This document shows positions 40,539-49,486 of a stretch of 64,000 bases of DNA, one piece after another. The translations under genes and the position numbers were made by a program. The stretch is from Anaerolineae bacterium (GTDB taxonomy: Bacteria; Chloroflexota; Anaerolineae; 4572-78; J111): contig JAHDWA010000017.1 in NCBI GenBank assembly GCA_023382535.1, positions 122,659 to 186,658 on the forward strand. The letters run 5' to 3'. Each line of letters begins with the position of its first letter. Position 1 is the first letter of the stretch. The notes below the pieces were generated by a model. That model was given only the letters and a program-made list of their open reading frames with translations. It was not told where the DNA came from and did no database searches.

Positions 40539-41726
40539 ATGAAAATCGCCCTGGCCCACGACTGGCTCAACCAGATGGGCGGCGCGGAGAATGTGCTGGA
40601 GCGGCTGGTCGAACTGTATCCCGGTGCACCGGTTTTTACCACCATTTATGGGCCGGAGCTGATGCCGGAGGCCTACCGCGGCTGGGACATTCGCCCAACC
40701 TGGCTGAACCGTGCGCCGGCCATCCACCGCCACCACCAGCCCTACCTGCCGCTCTACCCGGCCGCCGTGGAAAGCATGGACTTCGGCGGCTATGATCTCA
40801 TTTTATCCAATAAAAGCGGCTTTATTCACGGGTTGCGCCACACTCCCCACCAACTGCACATCTGTTACTGCCTGGCCCCAACCCGCTACGTGTGGGATTA
40901 CGGAAACTATGCGGCCCGCGAGGGATTTGGTCATTGGGTGGGCTGGACGATTGGACTGGTGATCCGGCGCTTGCGACGGTGGGATTATGAGGCAGCGCAG
41001 CGACCGCAGGGTGGGAAGGCTGGAGGACTGGAAGACTGGAATAGTAAGGCTATTTTAAAGAATGCGACCAAAAGAGCGGGAGTTGATTACTTCATTGCTA
41101 TTTCTACTGATATTCAAGCCCGCATCAAAAAATACTACGGGCGTGACTCGGTCATTATTTATCCGCCGGTGGATACGACTCAATTTCGACCGCTGCCAGC
41201 GAGCCAGTCCCCCGGCGATTTTTACCTCGTCGTCTCACGTTTGATTCCGTACAAACGCATTGACCTGGCCGTGCAGGCTCTAACGCGTCTAGGCATGCGG
41301 CTGATTATTGTCGGCGATGGGCGCGACATGGCCAGGCTGGAGGCGCTGGCCGGGCCAACGGTAGAATTCAAAGGGCGGCTGCCGGGAGAGGTCGTGGCTG
41401 ACCTGATGGCCAACTGCCGGGCCTTTTTGTTCCCCGGCTTTGAGGATTTTGGCATTGCCCCGGTCGAGGCTCAGGCGGCGGGCCGGCCGGTCATTGCCTT
41501 TGGCCGGGGCGGGGCGCTGGATACGATCATCGAGGGACAAACCGGCCTCTTCTTCCGGGAGCAGTCGGTTGAGGCCCTGATGGATACTATCGAGCAGTTT
41601 GAGCGCCTGTCCTTTGACCCCGCCGCTGCCCGAGTCAACGCCGAACGCTTCAGTGTTGAGCGATTCAAGCAGGAGTTGGGGGATTTTGTGCAGCAAAAAT
41701 GGCGTGAATTTAATGGCCGGGATTAG
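40539..41726 (+). CDS. Glycosyltransferase family 4
   Basis: GT-B glycosyltransferase of 395 residues, probably using a nucleotide sugar to extend a lipid-linked oligosaccharide. The N-terminus KIALAHDWLNQMGGAENVLE is typical. The C-terminal donor site has FPGFEDFGIAPVEAQAAGRPV, with the EX7E-like arrangement. In-frame residues about 158-169 (GGKAGGLEDW) are encoded by a CTGGAGGACTGGAAGACTGG word repeat. The TAG stop lies within another inverted repeat (41716-41780). It opens the polysaccharide cluster. Confidence 0.92.
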   Translation: MKIALAHDWLNQMGGAENVLERLVELYPGAPVFTTIYGPELMPEAYRGWDIRPTWLNRAPAIHRHHQPYLPLYPAAVESMDFGGYDLILSNKSGFIHGLRHTPHQLHICYCLAPTRYVWDYGNYAAREGFGHWVGWTIGLVIRRLRRWDYEAAQRPQGGKAGGLEDWNSKAILKNATKRAGVDYFIAISTDIQARIKKYYGRDSVIIYPPVDTTQFRPLPASQSPGDFYLVVSRLIPYKRIDLAVQALTRLGMRLIIVGDGRDMARLEALAGPTVEFKGRLPGEVVADLMANCRAFLFPGFEDFGIAPVEAQAAGRPVIAFGRGGALDTIIEGQTGLFFREQSVEALMDTIEQFERLSFDPAAARVNAERFSVERFKQELGDFVQQKWREFNGRD

Positions 41727-41780
41727 GAGATTAGGAGATTTTTATTTTTTCCTTTCATCCCCAAATCCCCTAATCCCGGC
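41716..41780. repeat. GCCGGGATTAGG inverted repeat covering a stop codon
   Basis: Arms GCCGGGATTAGG and CCTAATCCCGGC match over 12 bases. Inside are GATTAGGAGATTAGGAG words and their loose mirror CCTTTCATCCCCAAATCCCC. The left arm supplies the last residues and TAG stop of the glycosyltransferase. Confidence 0.85.
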
Positions 41781-41890
41781 GCTGTATTTTGAAGATGCTG
41801 GCATTTGGCCTATACTTTGAAGCTCCATTTCCGCGAGTCGCCCGATGACAACGGCGCAGCGGTATGCTAGACTGAAAAGGCTGCCCGACC

Positions 41891-42583
41891 ATGGAACTCA
41901 AACAGTACTGGCAGATTATCTGGAAGCGAGCCTGGATACCGGCCCTGTTGCTGGTGGTTGTCGCCATTGCAAGTCTGCTGACGGGCCAGATGCCGCCGCC
42001 CACCTACAGCACCACCATGCGTTTCAGCGTGGGGGTCAAGCCGCAAGAGCTGCCGGATCAGTTTACTTATGATAGTTATTACGCCTGGCTTTCTTCCGAG
42101 TACCTGGCCGATGATATGACGGCGATTGTTAGCAGCCAGGCTTTTGCGGCGGATGTCAACCGGCGTCTGGCCGAGATGGGCAGCCCGGTCCAGATTCCGC
42201 CGGGCAGCATTAGCGGGGTCACCATTGCCGAAAAGCAGCATCGAATTCTGCGGCTGAACATGAGCTGGGGCAGCGCCGCCGAACTGGCCGACATCGCTCA
42301 GGCCATCGTCAGGGTCATGGAGGAAGACAGCCCCAAATACCTGACCCAGTTGGGTACAGCCGGCGCACTCATCAATGTCATTGATGAACCGGCCCCGCCA
42401 GCCGTTAATCCGGCCTCGCTGACCCAGCGCCTTAATCTGCCGGTGCGCCTGCTGCTTGCACTTGCCGCCGGACTGGCCTTGACCTTTTTGCTGGATTACC
42501 TGGATGACAGTGTCCGGGGCCGGTCGGAATTGGAAGCGCTGGGCATTCCCGTGCTGGCCGAAGTACCGAGGAAGGGGAGATAG
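41891..42583 (+). CDS. Wzz-type chain-length/capsule assembly protein 1
   Basis: Polysaccharide co-polymerase-like protein of 230 residues. The first membrane helix is at about residues 15-33 and the second at about 193-210 (LLLALAAGLALTFLLDYL). Between them is an extracytoplasmic domain. Such proteins control chain length and, in bacteria with separate kinases, activate the BY-kinase encoded nearby. The C-terminal cytoplasmic tail is short (VLAEVPRKGR). A second, related gene follows at 42723. Confidence 0.82.
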   Translation: MELKQYWQIIWKRAWIPALLLVVVAIASLLTGQMPPPTYSTTMRFSVGVKPQELPDQFTYDSYYAWLSSEYLADDMTAIVSSQAFAADVNRRLAEMGSPVQIPPGSISGVTIAEKQHRILRLNMSWGSAAELADIAQAIVRVMEEDSPKYLTQLGTAGALINVIDEPAPPAVNPASLTQRLNLPVRLLLALAAGLALTFLLDYLDDSVRGRSELEALGIPVLAEVPRKGR

Positions 42584-42589
42584 AGCATC

Positions 42590-42656
42590 AGGATGGTGGA
42601 TGGTGGATAGTCGAACAAAAATTTCTAGGCCGCTATTTTCTATCTACTATCTTTGA
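42590..42656. repeat. GGATGGTGGATAG-word inverted repeat
   Basis: GGATGGTGGATGGTGGATAG on the left, CTATTTTCTATCTACTATCT on the right. It separates the two wzz-type genes. Confidence 0.75.
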
Positions 42657-42722
42657 TTTCCTCCTCGCCTCTTCGCTTCTTGTATGGTACAATAGCCTCG
42701 TAGATGTAGAAAGGCAGTTCTT

Positions 42723-43454
42723 ATGGAAATCAATGATTATCTGAGAATCTTGCGCAAACGGGGCTGGATTTTGCTCGTCGTCGCAGTTATTGCCGCTGCC
42801 AGCGCTTTTGCGGTTAGCAAAATGCAGACGCCCATTTACAGCGCCAGCGTCAAATTGAGCGTTGTCCCCGCCCGCGCCACAGATTGGGGTTCCAGCAACA
42901 GCTTGAAAGACCTGCTGCGCAACTATGCCGAGAATATCCGCACCCATACCATGGCTCAAGAGGTGATCAACCGCGCCCAGCTTGATATGCAGACCCCGAC
43001 GCTCCTTAGTAAACTCTTTGTCAATCCCGACAGTTCCACCTTTACCCTGGAAATCGAAGCCCGCGACCGCGACCCCAAAGTTGCCATGGACATGGTGGAT
43101 ACAATGGCTAAGGTCTTCATCGAAGATCGCGACCGCTGGAATCAGCAGCAAGACAAACGCGATCGGATCGAAGTGAGGATGCTGGATAGTGTTTACAACC
43201 TCGGCTACGAGCAGTATTCGCCCCAAACTAGAATCAACACCCTGGCCGGTGGCCTGTTTGGGCTGTTAGTTGGGGCCATCGTCATTTTCTTTTTAGAGTG
43301 GCTGGAAATGGACACCATCCGTGTCGCTGCCGATGTTGAACGGGCCATTGGCGTGGCTGTTCTGGGCGCTATCCCCCCAATTTCCGGCGACTCCCCCCAT
43401 CCTGCCGGAGAAAAACGCCGCCAGCTTGTCCCCGGACTGCGCGGGTCGAATTAA
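42723..43454 (+). CDS. Wzz-type chain-length/capsule assembly protein 2
   Basis: Protein of 243 residues with the same layout as the gene before it. It starts MEINDYLRILRKRGWILLVV with the first membrane helix, and a second helix lies at about residues 178-196 (LFGLLVGAIVIFFLEWL). A 45-residue cytoplasmic tail follows with VLGAIPP, the conserved proline-rich region that contacts the kinase. It lies 5 bases before the BY-kinase, so they are in one operon. Two paralogues side by side suggest a two-subunit regulator. Confidence 0.85.
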   Translation: MEINDYLRILRKRGWILLVVAVIAAASAFAVSKMQTPIYSASVKLSVVPARATDWGSSNSLKDLLRNYAENIRTHTMAQEVINRAQLDMQTPTLLSKLFVNPDSSTFTLEIEARDRDPKVAMDMVDTMAKVFIEDRDRWNQQQDKRDRIEVRMLDSVYNLGYEQYSPQTRINTLAGGLFGLLVGAIVIFFLEWLEMDTIRVAADVERAIGVAVLGAIPPISGDSPHPAGEKRRQLVPGLRGSN

Positions 43455-43459
43455 GTCAT

Positions 43460-44128
43460 TTGAGTCAAACTATGCCAACCGACGCGATTATTACCTTAAC
43501 TGATCCTCGTTCCGCCGCCGCCGAAGCCTACCGCACGCTGCGCACCAATTTGGAATTTGCCAGTGTAGATCACCCTCTGCGGACGCTCCTGGTCACTTCC
43601 GCCGCCCCCACCGACGGCAAAAGCGCCGCTGTCGCTAACCTGGCCGTGGCCATGGCCGACGGCGACCGGCGTGTGATCCTGGTTGATGCTGACCTACGTA
43701 AACCGGCGCAGCATACCCTGTTTAGCCTGTCTAACGACAAGGGTTTCACTAATCTCTTTCGGGATGACGACGCCCTCAAACAACCGCCGCTTCAGGTGGT
43801 CCCCAACACCAGCCTGCAGGTGCTCACCAGCGGTCCCTTGCCCCCGATTCCCGGTCAACTGCTGGCCTCGAACAAAGTGGCCGAAATCATGGCTCATCTT
43901 GCCGCTATGGCGGAGATCGTCATCTTCGACGCGCCGCCCATTGTGACCGTCAACGACGCCTCGCTGCTGGCGGCAAAAGTGGATGGGGTGCTGCTGGTGG
44001 TCAAAGCGGGGGGCACCAAACGGGATCACATCAAAGCGGCCAAAGACCGCCTGGAAAAAGTCAATGCCCGCCTGGTTGGCGCCGTGTTGACCCATGCGCA
44101 AGTTGATGCTACACTCCAATATGCCTGA
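43460..44128 (+). CDS. BY-kinase-like tyrosine autokinase (CpsD/Wze type)
   Basis: Cytoplasmic P-loop ATPase of 222 residues. The modified Walker A APTDGKSA is near residue 50, Walker A' RVILVDADLRKP near 74 and Walker B VIFDAPPI near 152. This is the BY-kinase pattern. The C-terminal Tyr cluster usual for these kinases is absent; only one Tyr remains before the final Ala. Either it does not autophosphorylate in the usual way or the Tyr are elsewhere. The start may be TTG at 43460 or ATG at 43472. It follows the second wzz-type gene by 5 bases. Confidence 0.85.
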   Translation: MSQTMPTDAIITLTDPRSAAAEAYRTLRTNLEFASVDHPLRTLLVTSAAPTDGKSAAVANLAVAMADGDRRVILVDADLRKPAQHTLFSLSNDKGFTNLFRDDDALKQPPLQVVPNTSLQVLTSGPLPPIPGQLLASNKVAEIMAHLAAMAEIVIFDAPPIVTVNDASLLAAKVDGVLLVVKAGGTKRDHIKAAKDRLEKVNARLVGAVLTHAQVDATLQYA

Positions 44129-44169
44129 AAATTGAGCCGTAAATTTTAATTCTGCTTAAATACCATCCG

Positions 44170-44196
44170 GGGGGACGCCCATCGTCCCCCAATTTT
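44170..44196 (+). terminator. Possible intrinsic terminator after the BY-kinase gene
   Basis: Stem GGGGGACG/CGTCCCCC with a CCCAT loop, followed by AATTTTATG. The T-run is weak, so it may only reduce read-through into the phosphatase gene 22 bases later. Confidence 0.6.
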
Positions 44197-44217
44197 ATGT
44201 AAGGAACCTACAGTCTC

Positions 44218-44952
44218 ATGATTGATATTCACACCCACATTCTGCCTGGCGTGGACGATGGAGCGCGCGATTTGGCCGAAAGCCTGGCTATGGCTCGCCA
44301 GGCTGTGGCCGATGGTCTGACCCATCTCTTCGCTACACCCCACCATCGCGATTATACGCCTCTTTCTCGTTTGGATGTTACCCGACGAGTCGCCCAATTG
44401 CAGGTCGAACTGGATAAAGCCGGCATTCCCCTGACCCTCCTTCCCGGCCATGAAGTCCGCCTGTACGACGATATGTTTGACGATTGGGCTAACAAATTAG
44501 CCGGTCCGCTGGGAAACAGCCGGTATGTTTTAGCCGAGCCGCTTTTTCATCACTACGATAAACAGACCGATGCCATGCTTTTTGAGCTGTTTGATCGCGG
44601 CTACCTGCCGATTATGGCCCACCCGGAGCGCATCCGGCCCATTCAAGACAACCTGGCCCTCATCGAGTCATTCTTAGCTCGTGGCGGTCTCACTCAAATC
44701 ACCGCAACCAGCCTGACCGGCAACGGCGACTGGCGGGGCAAGCAAACGGCTGAAACCATGCTGCGAAATGGAATGGTCCACATCATTGCTTCAGATGCTC
44801 ACCATACCTATCACCGCACCCCCACTTTAGCCGCCGCCCGTGACGCTGCTGCGGTTATTGTTGGCCAGGAGCAGGCTGAGGCTATGGTCGGCGCCCGGCC
44901 TCTGGCGATTGTCAAAAATGAAGCGGTGGAAGTTGCGCCTGTATTTATTTGA
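44218..44952 (+). CDS. PHP-type protein-tyrosine phosphatase (CpsB/YwqE family)
   Basis: Manganese-dependent phosphatase of 244 residues that counteracts the BY-kinase in capsule regulation. Metal ligands are seen in DIHTHILPGVDDG at residues 3-15, ATPHHRDY near 40, a conserved GHEVR near 80 and ASDAHHTYHR near 195. The length is as in the family. It lies between the kinase and the sugar-nucleotide gene, the usual order of such modules. Confidence 0.92.
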   Translation: MIDIHTHILPGVDDGARDLAESLAMARQAVADGLTHLFATPHHRDYTPLSRLDVTRRVAQLQVELDKAGIPLTLLPGHEVRLYDDMFDDWANKLAGPLGNSRYVLAEPLFHHYDKQTDAMLFELFDRGYLPIMAHPERIRPIQDNLALIESFLARGGLTQITATSLTGNGDWRGKQTAETMLRNGMVHIIASDAHHTYHRTPTLAAARDAAAVIVGQEQAEAMVGARPLAIVKNEAVEVAPVFI

Positions 44953-44953
44953 C

Positions 44954-45020
44954 AAGGTAGCAAAGTAGCAGAGTGACACAACCCTTTTTTGTTACCTTGC
45001 TACCCTGCTACCTGCTACTT
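44954..45020. repeat. GTAGCAAAGTAGCAGAG-word inverted repeat, copy 4
   Basis: CAAGGTAGCAAAGTAGCAGA on the left, TGTTACCTTGCTACCCTGCT plus ACCTGCTACTT on the right. It begins two bases after the phosphatase stop and ends just before the ribosome binding site of the next gene. Confidence 0.8.
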
Positions 45021-45040
45021 GATAAGGAGGAATGTTCACA

Positions 45041-46123
45041 ATGAAGGGACTTATCCTGAGCGGCGGCAAAGGGACACGCCTTTACCCTCTTACTTACACC
45101 AGCGCCAAGCAGCTTATCCCGGTCGCCAACAAGCCGGTCCTGTTTCGGGTTATCGAGGCTATCCGCGATGCCGGGATCAGCGATATTGGCATTGTCGTTG
45201 GCGATACGGCTGAAGAAATCAAGCGGGCCGTAGGGCCGGGTAAACAGTGGAACGTCAATATCACCTACATTCCCCAGGCAGCCCCGCTGGGTCTGGCACA
45301 TGCGGTCAAAATTTCGCAAGAATTCCTGGGTGACGACCACTTTGTGATGTTTCTGGGTGATAACGTCATTCAGGGGGGCATCAGCCCGCTGATTGCCCAA
45401 TTTGCCAGCAGCAGCTATAACTCGCAGATTGTCTTGACCCAGGTAGACCACCCGCAGCAGTATGGCGTGGCCCAACTGGACGAGAGCGGGCAGATTATCA
45501 AGCTGGTCGAAAAACCCAAAGAGCCGCCCAGCAACCTGGCCCTGGTCGGCATATATATGTTTGACCCTCATATCTTTGAGGCGGTCAATGCCATCAAGCC
45601 AAGCTGGCGCGGCGAATTGGAGATCACCGATGCCATTCAATGGCTGGTAGACCGCAGCTATAATGTTCACGCCTATGTTCACCGGGGCTGGTGGATTGAT
45701 ACCGGCAAGCCGACCGACATGCTGGAGGCAAACAGCCTGGTGCTGGAAGAACTGACCCCGACTATCGAGGGCTACGTTGACCGCGACAGTGAAGTGGACA
45801 GCCGGGTGACGGTGGAGCAGGGTGCGGAAATTATCAACAGCGTGGTCCGCGGCCCGGCCATCATCGGCAAGGAGACCCGTGTTGTCAATGCCTATGTGGG
45901 TCCCTTCACCAGCATTTACCACCACTGCCTGGTCGAAAACGCCGAAATCTCCCGTTCGATTGTGTTGGAACATAGCCAGATTCGCAACATCAACCGCCGC
46001 ATCGAAGACAGCCTGATTGGCCGGCATGTCGTCGTCCACCGCTCGCCGATCCGCCCGCGCGCCTACAAATTTACCCTGGGCGACCATTCGCAGTTGGGGC
46101 TGCTGGGGGATGAGGGTAGTTAA
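45041..46123 (+). CDS. Long-form glucose-1-phosphate thymidylyltransferase
   Basis: Sugar-nucleotide transferase of 360 residues, supplying an activated sugar such as dTDP-glucose for the polysaccharide. The nucleotide-binding motif LILSGGKGTRLYPLT opens the protein, and later motifs include FLGDNV and VEKPKEPPSN. The C-terminal 110 residues form a left-handed beta helix (VDSRVTVEQGAEI, VVRGPAIIGKETRV), which marks the long subgroup. ATG at 45041 is preceded by AAGGAGG. The nucleotide preference cannot be read with certainty. Confidence 0.9.
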   Translation: MKGLILSGGKGTRLYPLTYTSAKQLIPVANKPVLFRVIEAIRDAGISDIGIVVGDTAEEIKRAVGPGKQWNVNITYIPQAAPLGLAHAVKISQEFLGDDHFVMFLGDNVIQGGISPLIAQFASSSYNSQIVLTQVDHPQQYGVAQLDESGQIIKLVEKPKEPPSNLALVGIYMFDPHIFEAVNAIKPSWRGELEITDAIQWLVDRSYNVHAYVHRGWWIDTGKPTDMLEANSLVLEELTPTIEGYVDRDSEVDSRVTVEQGAEIINSVVRGPAIIGKETRVVNAYVGPFTSIYHHCLVENAEISRSIVLEHSQIRNINRRIEDSLIGRHVVVHRSPIRPRAYKFTLGDHSQLGLLGDEGS

Positions 46124-46260
46124 CCACGAAAGCACACAAGGCAACACGAAAGAGCTCGAAAAAAAGAACTTTGTGACAATTCGTAGCAGGAATAACCCAA
46201 TTTATTACCCAACATAATCCAAAATATCCCAAATCTGATTTGGGATATAGAGGCCAGTTG

Positions 46261-47706
46261 ATGATCTACCAACCCATCATCGGTATGGAAGTCCATGTCG
46301 AACTGAATACCAAGAGTAAAATGTTTTGCGCCTGCAACGCCGACTTTTTTGGCGTGCCGCCCAACACTCATGTCTGCCCGGTTTGTTTGGGCATGCCCGG
46401 CGCGCTGCCGGTCATTAACCAACGGGCCATTGAGTACACAATCATGATGGGTCTGGCCCTGAACTGCGAGATCCAGCCGCACAATGTCTTTGCCCGCAAA
46501 AACTATTTCTATCCCGACCTGCCCAAGGGCTACCAGATTTCGCAATATGAGCTGCCTCTCTGCCTGGGCGGCTATGTGGATATTGACACGGATGATGGCC
46601 AGACCAAACGCATCCGTATCCGGCGGGTTCACCTGGAAGAGGATACCGGCAAGCTGGTCCACGTCAATGGGGCCAGCCTGGTGGATTTGAACCGGGCCGG
46701 GGTGCCGCTGGTCGAGATTGTGACCGAAGCGGACATCCACTCGGCGGAGGAGGCGTATGCTTACGTAACCAAGCTGCGCCAGTTGGTCCGTTACCTCGGC
46801 GTGAGCAGCGGCGCTATGGAAAAGGGGGCCATGCGCTGCGAGGTCAACCTCTCGTTGAAAGAGGCAGGCAGTGAGAAATGGGGCACCAAGGTTGAGATAA
46901 AGAACCTTAATTCTTTCCGCTCGGTGCGCAACTCGATTGCCTACGAAATCGAGCGGCAAAAAAAGGTTCTTGCTTCCGGCGGCGTCATCGAGCAGGTGAC
47001 GATGGGTTGGGATGAAAATCGCGGCATTACCGTCTTGCAGCGCACTAAAGAAGGCGATACCGGCTATCGTTACTTCCCGGAGCCGGATTTGCCGCCGCTC
47101 GATTTAGACCCGGCCTGGATTGAGCAGATTAAAACGAATCTGCCTGAATTACCCGCTGCCAAGCTGGCTCGCTACCTGGCCGATTACGGCTTGAGCAAAA
47201 AAGAGGCGGCTATCTTGAGCGAAGACCGGGCGACAGCCGAATATTACGAAAGCATAGTCGCCGCAGCCGGCGACAGGCCAGATGTCACGCCCAAGCTGAT
47301 CAGCAATTGGGTATCGGGCGAACTCTTCCGGCTGCTGGGCGAGCGCGGCGTCGAGCTGAGCCAGGTCAAGGTCAAGCCCGAACACCTGGTGGCGCTGATT
47401 GAACTGGTCAACAGCAATACGATTAACCAACCGGCGGCCAAGCAAACCTTAGGAGTGATGTTCGACACGGGCCGCCCGCCGCTCGAAATTGTAGAGGAGT
47501 TGGGGCTGCGGCAGATCAGCGATGCCGGTCAATTGGTCGCCGTCGTCCAGCAGGTTATCGCTGATAATCCCGAACCGGCCGCTCAGTTCAAGGCCGGCAA
47601 AGAGGCGACGCTCAAATTTCTGGTCGGCCAGGTAATGAAAGTTACCCGGGGTAAAGCTAATCCACAACTGGCTGAACAGGTTCTGCGCGAGCAGCTAATC
47701 AGGTGA
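46261..47706 (+). CDS. gatB: Aspartyl/glutamyl-tRNA(Asn/Gln) amidotransferase subunit B
   Basis: Subunit of the enzyme that amidates Glu-tRNA(Gln) or Asp-tRNA(Asn). It starts [20 protein letters not shown] with a Cys pair (FCAC, VCPVCLG). Family motifs [18 protein letters not shown] and RCEVNLSL follow, and the C-terminal tail domain ends the protein. At 481 residues it is normal. ATG at 46261 is chosen. gatA and gatC are not in the window. The last Arg codon and TGA are part of a degenerate CAGGTGACTGG repeat, which may have replaced the native 3' end. Confidence 0.95.
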   Translation: MIYQPIIGMEVHVELNTKSKMFCACNADFFGVPPNTHVCPVCLGMPGALPVINQRAIEYTIMMGLALNCEIQPHNVFARKNYFYPDLPKGYQISQYELPLCLGGYVDIDTDDGQTKRIRIRRVHLEEDTGKLVHVNGASLVDLNRAGVPLVEIVTEADIHSAEEAYAYVTKLRQLVRYLGVSSGAMEKGAMRCEVNLSLKEAGSEKWGTKVEIKNLNSFRSVRNSIAYEIERQKKVLASGGVIEQVTMGWDENRGITVLQRTKEGDTGYRYFPEPDLPPLDLDPAWIEQIKTNLPELPAAKLARYLADYGLSKKEAAILSEDRATAEYYESIVAAAGDRPDVTPKLISNWVSGELFRLLGERGVELSQVKVKPEHLVALIELVNSNTINQPAAKQTLGVMFDTGRPPLEIVEELGLRQISDAGQLVAVVQQVIADNPEPAAQFKAGKEATLKFLVGQVMKVTRGKANPQLAEQVLREQLIR

Positions 47707-47735
47707 CTGGCTTACGGAGTGCCAGCCCTCTCTGG
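47701..47735. repeat. CAGGTGACTGGC hairpin repeat, degenerate copy 4
   Basis: AGGTGACTGGCTTACGGAGT then GCCAGCCCTC, with a truncated right arm. It overlaps the end of gatB. Confidence 0.6.
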
Positions 47736-47770
47736 CTGTAGTTACAACACTGCCAAAATGACAGGCGTAC

Positions 47771-47801
47771 CCGGGTAAAATGACTTTTGTCACTACCCAG
47801 G
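47771..47801. promoter_or_regulatory. Nested inverted repeat upstream of gdhA
   Basis: Outer CCGGGTA/TACCCAGG and inner TGAC-TTTT-GTCA form a nested palindrome. It ends 15 bases before a -10-like TATAAT (47817-47822) that lacks a good -35. The position suits an activator or repressor of gdhA. The binding factor is unknown. Confidence 0.5.
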
Positions 47802-47816
47802 TAGCCGCAATCCGAT

Positions 47817-47822
47817 TATAAT
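47817..47822 (+). promoter_or_regulatory. Likely -10 element of the gdhA leader
   Basis: Perfect TATAAT. The nearest -35-like TTGTCA is 24 bases upstream, too far for a normal spacer. Confidence 0.45.
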
Positions 47823-47911
47823 AATATCAAGGTAATCGAATACTTTTTGGACGCGCGACGCGGCGTGTTTCAAGCAGAGGTAGAAACAATATCATTCCCA
47901 TCGTTAAGCAG

Positions 47912-47945
47912 AAGCGAACCACACCCCGGTGAGTTCGCTTTTTTT
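47912..47945 (+). terminator. Intrinsic terminator in the gdhA leader
   Basis: Stem AAGCGAAC/GTTCGCTT with a 13-base loop, followed by seven T. It lies 40 bases before the gdhA ATG and would end a leader of roughly 115 nt. Confidence 0.8.
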
Positions 47946-47985
47946 GTGTTCCCAATTCCAATGTTTGCAATGAGAGGTTTGCACT

Positions 47986-49233
47986 ATGTCTGAAAACAAT
48001 CCATTTGAAATCGCCCAACGTCAACTTGACGAAGCGGCTGCCATTTTAGGCTTGGACCCGGCCACTCACGCTCTATTACGCGAACCCCTGCGAGAGCTGA
48101 CGGTAAGCATCCCGGTGCGTATGGACGATGGCAGTGTTCGCGTATTCAAAGGCTATCGGGTGCAGTACAATGATGCCCGTGGCGCCTGCAAAGGCGGGCT
48201 ACGCTGGCACCCCGACGAAACCCTGGATACGGTGCGCGCTTTGGCTGCCTGGATGACCTGGAAAACGGCCGTGGTGGACATTCCTCTGGGAGGCGGTAAA
48301 GGCGGCGTGGTCTGCAACCCCAAGGAGCTTTCGCCGACAGAACAAGAGCGGCTGGCCCGGGGCTATATCCGGGCTGTGTGGAAAATTATAGGTGAAGATA
48401 CCGATATTCCCGCGCCCGATGTTTATACTAATCCACAAATTATGGCCTGGATGATGGACGAGTACAGCATCATTCGGGGCTATTCGGCGCCGGGGGTGAT
48501 TACCGGCAAACCCCTGGCCTTAGGCGGCTCGGCCGGGCGCGAGGATGCCACGGCTCGCGGCGGTATCTACACGGTTCGGGAAGCGGCCAAAGTGCTGAAT
48601 ATCGAGCTGCGGGGAAAAACGGCGGCGATTCAGGGCTACGGCAACGCCGGTCAATTTGCCCATCAATTAGCCGAGGAAATCTTGGGCATGCAGGTGGTCG
48701 CCGTGTCTGACTCAAAAGGCGGCGTTTTTCAGGAAGATGGCCTGGGATTTCAAGCCACGATGCGCCATAAAAAGGGAACCGGTTCAGTGGTGGGCATGTC
48801 CAATACCACCTCGTTCAGCAACCGAGAGTTAATGGAGATGGATGTAGCCGTGCTCTTTCCTGCAGCACTGGAAAATGTTATTACCGCAGAAAACGCCGGG
48901 CAGATCAGGGCTAAAATTGTGGCTGAATTAGCTAATGGTCCTACCACGCCTGAAGCTGATAAGATTTTGCACGAGCGTGGCGTGTACGTGATTCCTGACT
49001 TTTTATGCAATGCTGGCGGGGTAACGGTCAGTTACTTTGAGCTGGTCCAAAATGCTTACGATTATTACTGGCCCCTGGCAACCGTCCATGAGCGGCTGGA
49101 CAACAAAATGACGGCTGCCTTCCATGCCGTCCACGACATGGCCCAGGCCAAAAAAGTGCACAATCGCTTAGCGGCTTATTTGGTTGCAGTGGAACGAGTT
49201 GCCGAAGCAGCCAAACTCCGGGGTTGGGTTTAA
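47986..49233 (+). CDS. gdhA: Glu/Leu/Phe/Val-type glutamate dehydrogenase
   Basis: Cytosolic enzyme linking glutamate and 2-oxoglutarate with ammonium. The substrate and catalytic motif is [18 protein letters not shown] near residue 95, where the second Lys is catalytic. The cofactor fold shows [10 protein letters not shown] near residue 215. The length of 415 residues fits the hexameric small GDH class. The ribosome site is GAGAGG. It has a leader with a terminator and an upstream nested palindrome, so expression is probably regulated. A terminator follows at 49243. Confidence 0.94.
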   Translation: MSENNPFEIAQRQLDEAAAILGLDPATHALLREPLRELTVSIPVRMDDGSVRVFKGYRVQYNDARGACKGGLRWHPDETLDTVRALAAWMTWKTAVVDIPLGGGKGGVVCNPKELSPTEQERLARGYIRAVWKIIGEDTDIPAPDVYTNPQIMAWMMDEYSIIRGYSAPGVITGKPLALGGSAGREDATARGGIYTVREAAKVLNIELRGKTAAIQGYGNAGQFAHQLAEEILGMQVVAVSDSKGGVFQEDGLGFQATMRHKKGTGSVVGMSNTTSFSNRELMEMDVAVLFPAALENVITAENAGQIRAKIVAELANGPTTPEADKILHERGVYVIPDFLCNAGGVTVSYFELVQNAYDYYWPLATVHERLDNKMTAAFHAVHDMAQAKKVHNRLAAYLVAVERVAEAAKLRGWV

Positions 49234-49242
49234 TCCAGAGGT

Positions 49243-49302
49243 GACGCGCTCCCCATCCTGCGACTCTTCCAGTAGCTGTTGGTGGAAGCGCGTCCCTTTT
49301 TT
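49243..49302 (+). terminator. Terminator of gdhA
   Basis: Outer stem GACGCGCT/AGCGCGTC encloses an inner CTTCCA/TGGAAG hairpin. TTTTTT follows. It begins 10 bases after the stop codon. Confidence 0.7.
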
Positions 49303-49486
49303 ATTCCTCGGCTTGGTTAGCAGTCTGAAATTTAGCGTCGAGGGGAACTTGTTCAGGCGCCTGTCGGTGCAACGCAGTATTTTCAGAATAGGGCAAGGGA
49401 GTGGCTGAAACATACTGCAAACCCAAATTGACTAACACCCCAATAATGAGGGCTTTAATAAAAAGACGAAGCGTTTTTCCTAACAT
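49301..49486 (-). CDS. Possible small membrane-anchored protein
   Basis: Frame of 61 codons with ATG at 49486. A basic start (MLGKTLRLFIK) is followed by one hydrophobic stretch (ALIIGVLVNLGLQYV) and an ATP-L-type processing site, then a polar tail. Upstream on minus are TTGAAT, 18 bases and TAAAAT, a weak promoter. No good ribosome site and no family recognised, so this is tentative. The rest of the 49234-49797 spacer has nothing else I can support. Confidence 0.35.
   Translation of the reverse strand: MLGKTLRLFIKALIIGVLVNLGLQYVSATPLPYSENTALHRQAPEQVPLDAKFQTANQAEE

Noticed and set aside
45008..46147. A 379-codon open frame opposite the thymidylyltransferase gene
   Set aside because: Antisense shadow of a motif-complete enzyme, and its N-terminus runs into a word repeat.
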